Below, piece after piece: positions 1 to 12,000 of a stretch of DNA of 64,000 nucleotides (position 1 is its first letter; the number at the start of each line of letters is the position of its first letter). The notes beneath the pieces are model-generated. The model was not told the origin of the DNA, made no database searches, and saw only the letters and a program-made list of their open reading frames with translations. This stretch comes from Ptiloglossa arizonensis (Eukaryota; Arthropoda; Insecta; Hymenoptera; Colletidae). The position numbers and the translations under genes were made by a program. The stretch covers positions 10,559,557 to 10,623,556 of the forward strand of contig NC_135051.1 in assembly GCF_051014685.1 (NCBI RefSeq), read 5' to 3'.

Positions 1-480
1 CCTCCCGTCTTTCCATTGCGGCTGCATTCTCACAACCACCCGCGGCCCCATAGCCGTCAACACGCCGGTTATCTTAGTTGTGCTCTTGGAGGGAGGAGCT
101 AGTCCTCCTTCTGAAAGCGGTTCGTCTCCTGGCGTGGTCAACTAGCTCCCAAATGAAGCAGAGGCAGGGGCACGAGTCGCGAAGCCAACATGCTTCCACC
201 CATTACTATTAGGGGGACCTAACCCATGATCCTCCTCAGTATGGCTCTCACTATGCCTAGCAGCGAGGCGAGGCACACCTCTGAGGTGTACTGCGTCGTG
301 TCCTGGTCGGCACAATGACAGCAAGGCATCGTTGCTTCCTTCCTAACACGATAAAGGTTCGAAAGTAATGATGCTCAAACAGTATGTCTGCATCATTCGA
401 TAAATAAGGCTACCAAAATTTCTGTCTTGCCACATCATCAGACAGCGCCGACAGCCCTCTGCCCAACAATGGGCCGGAGA
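1..480 (-). mobile_element. R1-clade LINE, ORF2 C-terminal fragment (degraded)
   Basis: Read on the minus strand, this stretch carries the cysteine-rich tail that follows reverse transcriptase in R1-clade LINE ORF2 proteins. A C-x2-C pair around position 305-315 (CCHCADQDTTQYT...C) is preceded by the short segment that normally carries LTGHGCF, here LFEHHYF. Frameshifts separate these blocks and no open frame passes about 60 codons, so it is a pseudogene. The element runs off the left window edge. GC content is well above the surroundings, typical of this LINE family. The R1 assignment rests on block order and motif shape only. Confidence 0.6.
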
Positions 481-689
481 TGCCAATGGGCCTATATGTT
501 CCCGTAGTAACAGCATGAACTACCAGGCCTGGCGTTAAAAAATGTCCTAGAAATGTACGATTTTACGTGTGAGTGTTTCCCCATTGAATTATAGTAATTT
601 CATTTTTTTTATATTCAAAGCAATTAATTTCTTTTTGTATTACTACGTAATATACGTGGACTGTATGACAAGTACCCGTTTTTAATAGC

Positions 690-1490
690 CGAGGGAGCCA
701 TTGACTCCAAGTTTGTGTAGCATCGTTTGACCCTATGTTCTGAACGACGTCTGTCCAAATTTCAGACAGATTTTCAGATAGATTCGTTTTAAGAACTGTT
801 TAAACTGGACAGGTTTGTGTTCGTTTCAAATCATGGAAAAACAGCAATATCGGTCAGTGATTCGATTCTTTTTTTTATGGGAAGATGTGTGAGGAAATTA
901 AAGCGAAGTTACGCGCTCTTTATAAAGACACTTTTGAAAACCCACCATCGGATATTGGTTCAATGAACTCAAAAGTGGTCGAAGATCTTTTTTGACGAAG
1001 ACCGCTCAGAGTGACCAATTGACGCGACTACGGAGGACATGGTCAACAAAATTCATGATATCGTGTTAGCAGACTGTCGAGTGACAATCAGAGAGATTGC
1101 TAACGTTGTAAACATATCAATTGAACACGTACAACATATCCTACATGAGAAATTGGATGCTAGGAAGCTATCTCACCCAGCTGAGATGGGTGACGCATTT
1201 ACTCACAAGGAACAAAAATGAAACCGCATTCATCGATAATCGCCACAGCAAAACTGGTCGAATTACGTTACAAATTGTTGCCACGTCTATCCTATTCTCC
1301 AAATTTGGCCCCCTATGATTTTTTGTTTGTTTCTAAACCTGAAAAAATGGCTTGGCAAATGGAGGTTTTATGGGATTTTAGTGAATAGGCTTCGCCACTG
1401 GTATTTTTGGGTGTGGAAAATTCCATACTACCTTCACCCGCATTCCAAGGGATTGGGAAAGTCTTTGGAAAATTTTGAAAAGAAAGTATA
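690..1490 (+). mobile_element. Mariner transposase relic with internal deletion
   Basis: A mariner-family transposase begins at the ATG at 833 (MEKQQYRSVIRFFFL), the usual N-terminus of the paired-type DNA-binding domain. Further recognisable blocks are KIHDIVLADCRVTIREIA (about 1048-1100), HVQHILHEKL (about 1120-1155) and LLTRNK (about 1190-1210). The reading then jumps near 1215 to the region around the last catalytic aspartate: a form of the usual PPYSPDLAP block near 1290 and LKKWLG near 1340-1355. The central catalytic part, with the first two aspartates, is missing. Stops and frameshifts are present. It cannot encode active transposase. The copy at 24450-25230 is the same subfamily. Confidence 0.85.
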
Positions 1491-1536
1491 ATATATGTAG
1501 ATTGATAATAGACGTGAATGGAATATAGCGGAGTAA

Positions 1537-1812
1537 GTGAATAATATTATACATCCTACAATAGACATCTCACTACAGAGCGTGATGAGTATCATACTCG
1601 GCAATGAGAGAGAATGGATGGTCGTGGTCTCCTGTGATCGTGTAATATCTCAGAAAGAAGCTGCGGAGAAAAGGTGTGAGCTTGCCAGCATAATTCGTGA
1701 AAGGCACGTTGTTTTCGTCTCCAAGCGGATTGCCTCGTTACTCTGTCACGTTTCGGCCAGAATTCAATGTCCAGCTTCAAGGGCAAGTGAGGCTAGCTCC
1801 TCACCTTCGTGA
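1537..1812 (+). mobile_element. R1-clade LINE, ORF2 extreme C-terminus
   Basis: The frame reads SLQSVMSIILGNEREWMVVV, then a block ending ISQKEAAEKRCELAS. This is the characteristic helical tail of R1-clade ORF2, where a W lies about 20 residues before a KEAAER-like run. It is one of the few uninterrupted R1 segments in the window (91 codons to the stop). It points in the opposite direction to the R1 piece at 1-480, and the mariner at 690-1490 lies between them. The upstream RT and endonuclease portions are absent. Confidence 0.65.
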
Positions 1813-1899
1813 GGAGGTAGCATAGCTGAGAGTGGAAGCGGTGGCAATTAACACGTGAATGCCTAGATCCTCCATTCTGTCTGCGAGTAGGTCGTTCAA

Positions 1900-2490
1900 A
1901 TTGGGCGTTTAATTGATGCCAAGTTGGTGGCCTTCATACGTCACCACAACTTCCAGCAGTTCCAGAAGTTAATTCTTTCTGGAAAAAGAGCGGTCACCGA
2001 CATCGAGGACGACGAACACCCCGACTTGCCAGGCTCCCTGAAATTGTCGCGAGTAATGGCCCTCGCCACGTGCAACACGCGGAGAAGTCTGGGGAAGGTC
2101 AAGGTTGTCTCCAAGTCCGAAACCAAGTCGGCGATGAACAGCAGATGTCGATCGCGGAATGTTCGCAGCGGTCAAGGGAGCGTTTACAGCGTTTACATCA
2201 TCATCTTTGACAGGGGACGCCTGGAGCGTGGTAGTGGACCGGAATGCTAAAAGGGCAACCCAGAAACCCACCCGGTCGAAACCGTCACTGCCGCCTACCC
2301 TACCGGAGAGTACGGACGGCACTAACAAGGTTGAGGTGAAGAAGGTCAAGGCCTACCTAAGACGCCCCTCAAGGACGGCGGCAATTACGCTGATCGTGCA
2401 TGAATGGGGCAGGAGGGCACCATGTCGTATGTAGGTACGATGCGGGCGGCCAGGTCGAAAATCGATCACCATGACGGTTTTAGTGGGTTC
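1900..2490 (+). mobile_element. R1-clade LINE, ORF1 (gag-like) fragment
   Basis: Around 2365-2390 the frame gives RRPSRTAAITL, and after one frameshift 2421-2463 gives SYVGTMRAARSKID. These two blocks in this order are typical of the middle of R1/I-type ORF1 gag-like proteins (RTAAV-T followed by SYAEVMREAR-KI-L). The preceding 200 codons are basic, proline/serine-rich and poorly conserved, as expected for the ORF1 N-terminal half. No zinc-knuckle part is seen. It lies directly downstream of an ORF2 tail in the same orientation, so the order is ORF2 end then ORF1. Confidence 0.5.
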
Positions 2491-2580
2491 ACTTTGCACC
2501 TCGGGTAGCCGAGAAAGATAATAAAAATTATTTGTTGTACAGGACAAGATTTGGAATCATTTTTTGTCTCCAGGTATACG

Positions 2581-3062
2581 ACGGTTTGTCTTAACTTGGA
2601 AGATATTTGCAAAATTCTGTTGATAAATTTAATATAAAACAGGTACTTTCTCACAAAATTATCCAATACTAATTCAATTTTGGGTGAAATTGACTCGAAT
2701 AGTGCACGAACGTTAAAATGATAAAAACAATTGTAGGTACTACGGTTTGTCTTAACTTCTAAGATATTTGCAAAATTCTGTCGATAAATTTAATATAAAA
2801 CAGGTACTTTCTCACAAAATTATCCAATACTAATTCAATTTTGGGTGAAATTGACTCGAATAGTGCACGAACGTTAAAATGATAAAAACAATTGTAGGTA
2901 TTACGGTTTGTCTTAACTTGTAAGATATTTGCAAAATTCTGTTGATAAATTTAATATAAAACAGGTACTTTCTCACAAAATTATCCAATACTAATTCAAT
3001 TTTGGGTGAAATTGACTCGAATAGTGCACGAACGTTAAAATGATAAAAAGAATTGTAGGTAC
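2581..3062. repeat. Three tandem copies of a 161-bp unit
   Basis: The phrase acggtttgtcttaact recurs at 2581, 2742 and 2903, a constant spacing of 161 bp. The three units are nearly identical along their full length, differing by a few substitutions. AT-rich, no coding potential across copies. The high identity suggests a recent local duplication or gene-conversion-maintained tandem repeat. Confidence 0.95.
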
Positions 3063-3860
3063 TAAAAGTTACTACAACTTTGTGTCGGTTCTGACATTCA
3101 ACTTTCTATGAAAATATTTATGTACATCATGATATCCACATGCTTTCATTGTTGAAAATAATTCTATCCATACTATTAGTCATTCCACAAGTAATGTCGT
3201 TTTCGAACTTTCAGTGCGAGAAATTAATATTTACGTTTGCAAAGCTCATTCGATGCTGATTTTATATATTCACTATTGTTGAAATTTGCTGAATGTTAAA
3301 AAACTTGTTATGTGTGACCAAGTGTTATCGCATAGTATTATATGGAAAAGAATTCTTTTGAGATTCACTAATGATAATTGTTTTTCCATTACAGCTGCTT
3401 GTAGATGATTAAATTGTTGACATGTGTTGTCAGGTCCGATTTTGATTTAAAAGTTCAAAGTGAATAATGGAGTTCTAGTTTGAGGCACATTAAAAATGAT
3501 TGATCGGGTAATAATCATCGACATTTCCATTTTGGAATATTGTATTAAACTTATTTTTCGGCACTGATAATAATCCGCTCGAGAAATGGACGATTGCTAT
3601 GCCAGTCTCACAGTGAAACACAAATGTTCATTTGCTGAATATGGTTTGACAGTTTATCGGGTACCCATCATTCGAGTTTCGACATTTCTCCGTGTTGTTG
3701 CAAATGTCGATATATTGTTCCACTGCCACTACCCACTTTTCTTAATACTTCTTCAGTACTTAGACGAAGTTCTGTTTCGTTTAAAGTTTTCAATGTCCCA
3801 ACATCGAAAGTAGATTGGACATTGATTCATTGGCAACCACCTTTGATACTTTTTAACATT
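3063..3860. other. AT-rich stretch without recognised features
   Basis: About 800 bp between the 161-bp triplicate and a LINE. One 75-codon frame (3586-3813, plus) has no recognisable domain and base composition like its surroundings. I see no repeat, RNA gene or conserved motif. Confidence 0.6.
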
Positions 3861-3879
3861 TAAAATTAAAATTATAGCA

Positions 3880-6345
3880 AAATACAAATTACCACAAGCC
3901 AGTCACTCCAAAGATCCGAACGAAGGCCAAAGCTACATAGACATAGATTCAGAAAGGGAAATAAGTATGAAAGAATGGAATCTACCAAAAATAATACAAA
4001 ATAATACAAATAATAAAAATAATAAAAGAAACAGACTAAAGCAACACCGGAAAAGAATACAAAATTGCTAATTGATCATACTTCAACCAGAATATATAAA
4101 TAGATACGAAATATTGAATCACATTAGCAAACTCCCAACGAAGGGGACAAAATCACTGCCATCGGTATCCAAGTCCACATCTTGAATCCTCTAATAGAAT
4201 TACTGAACCAACTATTGGGCCAAAAATAATATACAATCAGAAACTTTAAAAATAATCAAGTTAAAATCCAAGCTGTAACCTCCGATGATTACAGAAAATT
4301 AGTAAGGGCGTTAAGAACAAGAAATGCAAACTACTGTACTTTACAGGGTAAAAATGAAAGACGATATAAAATAGTGACGAAAGGATTCCATTCTAAAATC
4401 GACACCGAAAAATAAAATACGACATGGAAACAAAAGGTCATCGAACTCCAAGTACCACAAATTTAACAAAAAGTGGAATATCTATTCCCTTCCTAATGTT
4501 TTTAGTTAGTAGCGGTAGCGAATAACAAAGAAATTTATAACACCAAAAACGTATCTGTCAGTCAGAAACCGACTTGCTATCTATCCACAAATACAGTTGC
4601 ACAATGAATGACAACAACATTGTATTAAATCTCCTAAGGAAACTTCAGAAAACACACAAACAAAACAAAAGCCAAATCATAAAATGGAGCTGCAGCGGGC
4701 TACAATGAAGAATGCTTGAGTTAAAAGAATATGCTTCAAGAAATAGTAGCTTCAAAATATTTCTCCTCGCTGAAACACATGAAAGATGCAAGTCATATTT
4801 TAAACCTCCTTTTTACACATATTACGGTACTCCACATTCAAGTGGTAAAGCACATGGGGGAATCGGCATATACATTGAAAACAATATTAAACATCTTCAA
4901 CTTCCCACCAATCTAAACGGATAAGATACAAGCAATCATAATCATTGTAACATTAGAAAAACAGATAATAGCAATAATCTATTACTCTGCCAAACACTCA
5001 CTAATTGTAGCAGAATTGAGAGAATTCTTCGACAAATTAGAAAAAAAGTTTTTGATAGCAGATAACTTCAATGCCAAACATTAATTCCGGAGATCAAGAT
5101 TAACAAATTCCAATGGAGCATCCAAGATGCAATTAATTAACCACAGACTTATTAACTATCAGCTTTATCAACCGGCAGACCCACCTACTAGCTAACCAAT
5201 TTAGATAAAATATCAGATACGTTAAACTTTGGAATCATCAATATTAGAAACTAAATTGAACTCCTTAACTGAACTCCTTGAGTTTACCTCAGATCGAAGG
5301 CCACCATATGTTTTAATCAATCAAAACTAACAAAAAGAACTATATCGTTATTATCTACATTATCAAAGGTAATTAGTAGACAAGGGTTAGGTAGACAAGA
5401 ATCATTATTATTGTTAACAATAAAGAATTAATACCGAACGATCAATTCGATTTCCAAAGAAAGCACAACACCATCGAACAAAGTCATCGTAAGGTTCAAT
5501 AAATTATTCAGTTATTAGAAGAAGTATGGTTCAGCACTTTTTCTAGATATTAAACAAATTTTCGACAGTTGTACAAGGACTACTCGAGAAATTGCAATAA
5601 TTGCTATCCACGCCAAGTTATACAATAATCAAATCCAAGTCCATAGACAACAAAAACTTCAAAGAAAAAATCGAAGATAATACCTCTGACATTTGGACAA
5701 TCCAAACTGGAGTACCTCAAGAAAGTGTACTAGCCCTTGTACTCTACATTATCAATACACAATCACATTATACAATACATTAAAACACTCAAATCTACAT
5801 GTTTGCAGATGATACCGCAATAGTCTTTATTAAGAACAATTTACAAATTTCTACCTTGAATCTCCAAAATTCCATCGCAAAAGTGACAAACCAGTTAAAA
5901 ACTAACAGATTTAAAGTTAACACTACCTAATATGCACAAATCATCTTCACCTTATGAAAAACTGTGCTAACAGCTAACTTTAAATTATATAATAGTACCA
6001 TGTTATTGGGAACCTCGGTGAAATATCTGGGACTCCATTTATACAAGAAAATAACATAGATGTAATATATAAAATGGAAAATAAAAGAATCAAGATACGA
6101 AATAAATCTATGAACTGGTTAGTGTTCCTAAAAATCGAGCTCAATATGAATAACAAACCACTCATATACAAATGTGCAATAAAGTCAATGTGAACTTATG
6201 GAATACAGTTCTAGGAAATGGCAATAAAATTGCATATTCAAAAAATAGAAAGTTTACAAGCAAGAATTCTCCGTACAATAATAAATACTCTCTGGTATGT
6301 CAATAACTACTATATTAGTTATAGAATAAGAATTCTTGAAGAATT
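3880..6345 (+). mobile_element. Jockey-like LINE, nearly full-length order, heavily mutated
   Basis: Blocks appear in the normal order of a Jockey-clade LINE. ORF1 gag-like: NNQVKIQAVTSDDYRKLVRA near 4250-4310. ORF2 endonuclease: IFLLAETHE (about 4756-4785), GKAHGGIGIYI (about 4840-4880), DNFNAKH (about 5062-5085). ORF2 reverse transcriptase: QFDFQRKHNTIE near 5440, FLDIKQIFD near 5545, GVPQESVLA near 5710, FADDTAIV at about 5805-5826. The tail reads KRIKIRNKSMNWL near 6085-6120 and ARILRTIINT near 6260. A large part of the RT fingers region (around 5330-5430) is missing and many stops interrupt it. It is a dead copy. The mirror-orientation copy at 51210-52960 is the same general type. Confidence 0.85.
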
Positions 6346-7640
6346 CTTCGCCTAAAGGTGCTGTAAAGTAGATGCCACGTGTACGTTATCGTTTATTTAA
6401 TACAATTTCAACTTCGGGACGTTTCGACACGCGTGCAACTACCGTCTTTGGCCGTGGTAATGTATTAATACATCCAAATCTAATTTTGACAAATATACAT
6501 CATTGTGGAGGATTCGACCTATCTGACGGACGTATTTATGGGAGAAACGTGTAAAATATGACCGAGTTTACGCATATACAGATACGTACATGTACAATCG
6601 TGCAGTGTTGCACGTTCAAGCATACAGCATAGTCGGTATAACCTAACCCGAATTGTCTCGTATGCAATCCGAAATTCTGATCTTTAGCCTATAGTGTTGT
6701 GTAATTGTCTATCATGAAACAGAAATATTAAAATTTCTGTATTACAAATTTATTATAATATGTATTCATGTATAGATAAATTCATCCATTATTGAATCAG
6801 AATATTTGGATCTATGAATATCGAGTTCGTTTTCACATTTCTATTTACGTATGCATATAGGATATTCGTACTAAAATTGATGGTGTTTTAGATGAACTGT
6901 CAATCTTTTTGAGGCCACTTTCAACGCATAGGTATATTTTTCTTTAAACATAATATTCGATCGAATCGAACTTAATATAGACAGTTCCAAGTTATATCTT
7001 TATAAATATCCAAGTGGAGAGTTAATAATAATCTTCTTAAGAACTTAATAATGTTGACATTCAATTCTTCGTTCTTATTCTTTCACGTAGAATTACTCTC
7101 TACTCAGTTGTACTACGAATTCCGGTCCACCCTGTATATATAAACGACTTGTAGAGTTACACGAGATCTCAATGATTTCTATAAATTGCAATCTGATATT
7201 TCTAGATTTAACGATTGGATTTCAAATAACAAGGATAAATCTTTCAATTTTCATATTATGAGGTTGTTCGGAGTAGTCTTCTAATTATAATATTTATTCG
7301 CACAACCTTGATAATTTTGTGTCTGCACCTTGGAATCTGTATCATACTCGAATTACATGCTTTCAAACAGATTTATAATATTGTAAATACTGCTTCGGAA
7401 GTACGAAACTTTATAAAGGACTTTTAGTCTAATTTTAAGAATATCCGTCAGTTTATCATCAAAGTAAATAAATGAATTTATAATTAAATAAATGAAGTTA
7501 TTGACTAAGGAGATTTCCACTATGCTATTGAATTCATCATTGTTTTTATAGAACAGTTATCAATCTTTTACACGATAGAGGAATTTTTGACATATATACT
7601 ATGTGGTTAAATAATAAAGCCGAGGGACAAGTTTGATGAA
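6346..7640. other. AT-rich intergenic stretch
   Basis: No coding region or repeat I can support. A short motif ending ccaccctgtatata near 7129-7143 resembles the terminal sequence of several insect DNA transposons (accctgtat), but no partner terminus was found. The 60-codon frame at 6372-6554 (plus) is not recognisable. Confidence 0.5.
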
Positions 7641-7645
7641 TACGT

Positions 7646-7900
7646 CTAAGCAGAATTGACATCGGATCCGGGTACAATTTTACGTTGTATATATGGGGAC
7701 GTGTCGCGTGTGTAATAGGTCCAAGCGATATAGGGTAGACCGTAACTTAGCATCAGAGCTGGCTGGCGATGGTACGAGCCAGAAGCGAAGCCAAAGTCGG
7801 ATTCAGCTTTGCCTGCCATTCCTGTATTACAGTAATCCCAAGTAACACGCTCGCGGAATACTCCCCATAGATATCCCATACAGAGCTGTGCCGTGGTCAT
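7646..7900 (-). other. Unidentified 84-codon open frame in a GC-richer island
   Basis: The minus frame runs MTTAQLCMGYLWG to GSDVNSA and stops. The surrounding 350 bp (about 7630-7985) is markedly more GC-rich than its neighbours, which suggests imported sequence such as an LTR or retroelement piece, or an exon. On the same strand as the open frame, a run reading tatata lies near 7690. I do not recognise the protein, and see no signal peptide, membrane segment or catalytic motif. It could be chance. Confidence 0.2.
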
Positions 7901-7989
7901 TCCACTTGCCAGTTACTTTGAGGTTAAACCTGATCTCCTACCCGTTCGATTTCGCTTCGTTCTCCTGCCCATCTAATGCGAGAATATTT

Positions 7990-8560
7990 TAGTTGTGTTA
8001 ATTCCTACCAAGCGGTTGAAAATCATTCTCTAGCTCGCTATATTTAATATTGACGACCGCTAAAATCTTTGACTTTAAACTTCCCCGGCGATTCAATGAC
8101 ATGAAAATTTGAAAATGAAAATTCGAAAATGACTAAATGTTTTAAACACCTTTATTATTGACACATAATATGCGATTTTAATCATTCAATAACGGTCAAA
8201 ATATAGCATTCATATATATTAATACATCGTTAAAACACACCTTGGTGTTTACTATGAAAGTACATTTTGCATTTGTTTACATTTCCATTAATTGTTTCGT
8301 TTACTTGTGAAACGAGCTGCGAGAAAAATTAAAATTTTAGAGCCTTTTATTTTTATATTGTAATAACAAAATTAAAATTGTAAGTTACTCAGTGTATCGT
8401 TCAAACTTTTAATCACATTTTCGACTTGACGTGTATATAAGAAATTTGTTTCAATTCAGGAGACCAATATGGTATTGCAGAAAAATACAGTTACTTTCAC
8501 ATCTAAACAATAACAACGACGACGACGGCAATACTGACAACAAAATAAGAATAACAACAA
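7990..8560. other. AT-rich stretch without recognised features
   Basis: Low-complexity AT-rich DNA. A short asparagine-type CAA/AAC-rich run at about 8506-8578 marks the approach to the following LINE. Nothing else supported. Confidence 0.5.
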
Positions 8561-8569
8561 CACCAACAA

Positions 8570-10190
8570 CAATAATAAGGCGATGGTGACAGATCGTTGA
8601 CCAGATAGGCATCTGTCAGGTCAACCGCAAACAGTACAACCAAGAATATCATAGTAAGAAGAACCAGGAGGCTAAACCTAGTTGAGCGTGTTTTAACAGA
8701 ATAACTGTCAACCACTAAGGCTGATCTACCACGGTAACGCATGACATGGACTCAAGACATAAACAAAACTGTCATACGATGCTACTACAAAACGACAAAA
8801 CTGAAAACAATAGAAACAGACTGAAAAGAACAACAATAGTCAGGAACGCTACAACAGTGAAGGAAAGCCTTCGACTCCATACCACACAGCTGGCTACGCA
8901 AAGTAATGGAAATATATAAAATGGATAAATATATATAAAAATACAGAAAGCTTTCTGTACACAATTACGAAAACATGGAAAACAAAGATACACATAAAAA
9001 CAAACAATACACGTACCGAAACAAACGGAGTCAAGATACAAGGAGGAATATTCCAGGCAGATTCGCTTAGCAGCTTATGGATTTGCATGTTTCTCAGTCC
9101 TCTATCAAACACACTCAATAGAACCAAATACGGTTTCAAAATCGACCAGAGTATACTACAGCACACACTGAACCACCATCCAGTACATGGATGACATGAC
9201 AATTTTTTCGGCAACTAAAACACAAAGTCCCTCTTAAAAATAATGGAAGAATTATCGAAAGATACAAATATGGAATTTGGAATCGATAAATGCAAAATAT
9301 TAACAATAGAGTGAGAAAAATGTCAAATACAAAATACAATAGAAACACTCAACGTCACAACACTACGAAAGATGGAACCCGAAGATATATATAAATACCT
9401 TGAATTCGAACAAAGTATAATACAAACATAAATCCCACGCACATCAAAGATCAATCGAAAAAACATACAGACTCGAATAAATACTCCAGTTAGAATTAAA
9501 CGCCAAAAATACATTCAAAGCAATCAATACATATGTAACACCGGTCTTGACATTTGGGATAATTAAATAGTCAAAGGCAGAAGTTGAAGGACAGATTAAA
9601 AAGAACACAGATCGAAAACAACACCCAACACATGCATCGAAAGAACCACTATCAACCCGACGTAAGGAGGAAGAGATCTCATAGATATACAGTACACGAC
9701 AAACAAATACAAAATCTTAGGAACTACAACAAAGTCGTAGAATTTCATAAGCCAGTTTCAAAACAATACACATCATTCAATCTACAATAGGAAAATACAC
9801 AAAAAAATAACCACACACTTACAGTAGAGAAAAGAAGAGGAAAATGGGCTGGAAAACAACTACATGGCAAACTAGGAAGACAACTCTTCCTAGAAACAGG
9901 ATTTATCGTAGCAATACAGGACAGGGTCACAATTACACAAAAAAATATACAAAACACATAATAAAAGAAAATATATAGTAGACGCAACGCGTGAAAATGC
10001 TATCATCGGAAAAAAGACACAAAAGAGTACTTCGTCAGGTCATGCAAAGTGATTGCCAGAATCGACTGCGCGGACAAACACAATGCAGTAGAAAAAATTG
10101 TACCCAAAGAACTTTCGGCACAATATAAATTAAGAGAATCGCAAGTATGATACTATAAGTACATCCCCAAGTACTCTATAGGCATAGGCC
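8570..10190 (+). mobile_element. Dong/R4-like LINE reverse transcriptase relic
   Basis: The RT palm block RKAFDSIPHSWL begins at about 8857, followed by EIYKMDKYIY, then GGIFQADSLSSLWICM (about 9040-9090) and LSNTLNRTKYGFKI (about 9108-9150). GGIFQ-DSLSPLW is the form used by R2/R4/Dong-type elements rather than Jockey. The YMDD box is disrupted near 9185. MEFGIDKCKIL follows at about 9270-9302. Downstream pieces (YKYLEFEQS near 9393, then VPKELSAQYKL and YYKYIPK near 10090-10170) match the order of the C-terminal domain. Frequent stops and frameshifts show it is dead. Antisense frames at 8772-9514 are shadows rich in F, V and C. Confidence 0.75.
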
Positions 10191-10294
10191 TACGTATTAA
10201 GTCCATAGAGGCTTTCTCAAAATGAATCAAAGGGGCAAGACTTAAGTGACTAAGCGGTGAGTTTCAATATTTGGCTAATTAACCGAGAGTTAGA

Positions 10295-10690
10295 GCTAAC
10301 GTGCATACAGTACGGGGATGGGTGCATAGAGATCCTGACATTTGGCTCTTCAGACGTCACGCGCATGGTGTCCAGGTGGCATGTGATAGTGAGAGTGGAG
10401 ACACTATCGAACCATGATTCTCTTCACCGCTGCTGCCATACCAATACACCACCACCCAGGAGATGGTGACACCCCGCTGCGTAGATGGGCACATCTGAAC
10501 GGGGAAATCTTGATGGTGGCCGCTCTCACCGTAACCTGTCCGCACCAGGAGGCCGAATTGCCTGACTTGGAAAAGGAGTTGAATCGGCTCGAAGGTGTTG
10601 TCGCGTAGATATACGATGCGGTGATGCCTCATGTTGGGCATGGATCTCCTCACCGTGTGATATACCGAGGTGATCGCTCGAAATTTAGGA
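10295..10690 (+). mobile_element. R1-clade LINE, end of endonuclease domain
   Basis: The frame gives ILTFGSSDVTRMVSRWHV then VETLSNHDSL at about 10335-10425. This is the final strand of the R1-type apurinic-like endonuclease (D-LTFAS..V.R.V..W.V...-TLSDHYSI). The catalytic SDH triad is SNH here. A second frame (10414-10608) continues with LRRWAHLNGEILMVAAL and ELPDLEKELNRLEGVVA, the linker toward RT. The start and RT are missing. GC-rich like other R1 pieces here. Confidence 0.6.
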
Positions 10691-11785
10691 CTTAAACACC
10701 AGGACTTTTAAAGTCCACGTGAGGAGACGCGCGACCGGGCGTCACTGTTGAACTACCGACGACGGCGCGTGCGCAAAAGCGGCCGACTTGTACGAGTCCT
10801 ATGTTGTAAATGAAATATTTTGTCTCAATTTTTTTTCAAATTTTGCATAACTTTTCAAATTTTTTTTTATTACGGTTTGTCCTTAGAGTGGAAAGCGTAG
10901 TTTTCATGCACTGCAAATGATTTGAAAATGTATCCTCCAAAGAAATATTCAATTGATGTAAAATAAAACGTAAAGACCTAGAGAGATCTTCTTGAAGCGA
11001 GTCATATTCAAAAATTTGGCGTTTCATCAACTTAACCATTATTTGTAGGTTTTACAAAAACACATATCATGTATAAAAAATACTTGCGACAAAAAGATTA
11101 AGATATTTTTTTCAAAATAAAATTATAGAAGTGCACTTACATAATAAGTGCACTTTGCACTTATTTCTATGTGATATATTTATTATACACTTACAAATAG
11201 TCAAGTCTTACTTGATGTATACGTTCTTAAACTGAATTAATTAATTATAAGTAGAGTTTGAAAGTGAATTAATTAATCTTTATGCGCTGAATTTATTTCG
11301 ACTTTTAAGTTTTGTGTCTAGTACTGAACTGCTTGGAACTCTAACTATGGCTACGACTGTGACATGACTGGTATTGATCTAGAAAATTATTTAAAAAAAT
11401 AAATCCATACTTAACTTCAAAGGACAAATATAACTGTCTATTTTCGCCGTTGCTATTTATGCTTTATAGCTGTAAGCAACGCTCACACGTCACGTCGTGG
11501 TCGTCTCGAGCATCTAGTACGGTCTCTCTCAAATAACACTAATGTCGATTATATGCTAACAGTAGCATAAAGTAGCACATTTATCTTAAATAATACGTTA
11601 CACGGAGCAACGTTCATTTTTTTGGATCCTACTTGGAATTTCAGGGAATGGAGAATCGGAAGTTAGATATAAAGCGTCAGACCCTGCAGTTTATACTGCT
11701 CCAATAGCAGTGGCGGCTGGCCAGTGATCTGTTGGCGCTGTTCAGCCACTCGTGTTGACTGAGCAGAAGTTTCGGTAACCTGCAC
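10691..11785. other. Intergenic stretch with a small GTGCAC palindrome pair
   Basis: A GC-rich tail at 10700-10795 may still be LINE-derived. Further on, aagtgcactt occurs at about 11129 and 11146, and is itself nearly palindromic, so the two copies can pair as direct or inverted repeats. No coding content is recognised. Confidence 0.45.
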
Positions 11786-11789
11786 TTCG

Positions 11790-12000
11790 GATAATACCTG
11801 CACCGTATAAGAAAGGAAGCAACGACGTGTTCCTAACATTGTCGCAGCAATCAATTCATAGCGCAGCACACCATGGAAATGTGGCCCGCTTGGAGCTAGT
11901 GAACGTCAGGTCTTGGTGGGTTTAATTGGAGGAGACCTCTCGCTCCGTGATATGGAGACAGCATTATACATGATGCTGTGCGCAGATCCCGGTTTTTCCC
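11790..12000 (+). mobile_element. R1-clade LINE, ORF2 cysteine-rich tail fragment
   Basis: The frame reads RIRKEATT then AQHTMEMWPAW at about 11868-11900. After a frameshift, 11907-11990 gives QVLVGLIGGDLSLRDM. The block AQHTLEECPAW is the signature of the zinc-binding tail of R1-clade ORF2, with the last cysteine here a tryptophan-adjacent M/W change, so the zinc site is broken. It faces the opposite way to the RT piece at 12400-13290. Confidence 0.6.

Noticed and set aside
8772..9514. Several long minus-strand frames rich in F, V and C that look like membrane proteins
   Set aside because: They are antisense shadows of the A-rich plus-strand Dong-like LINE, whose RT motifs are in order on the other strand.
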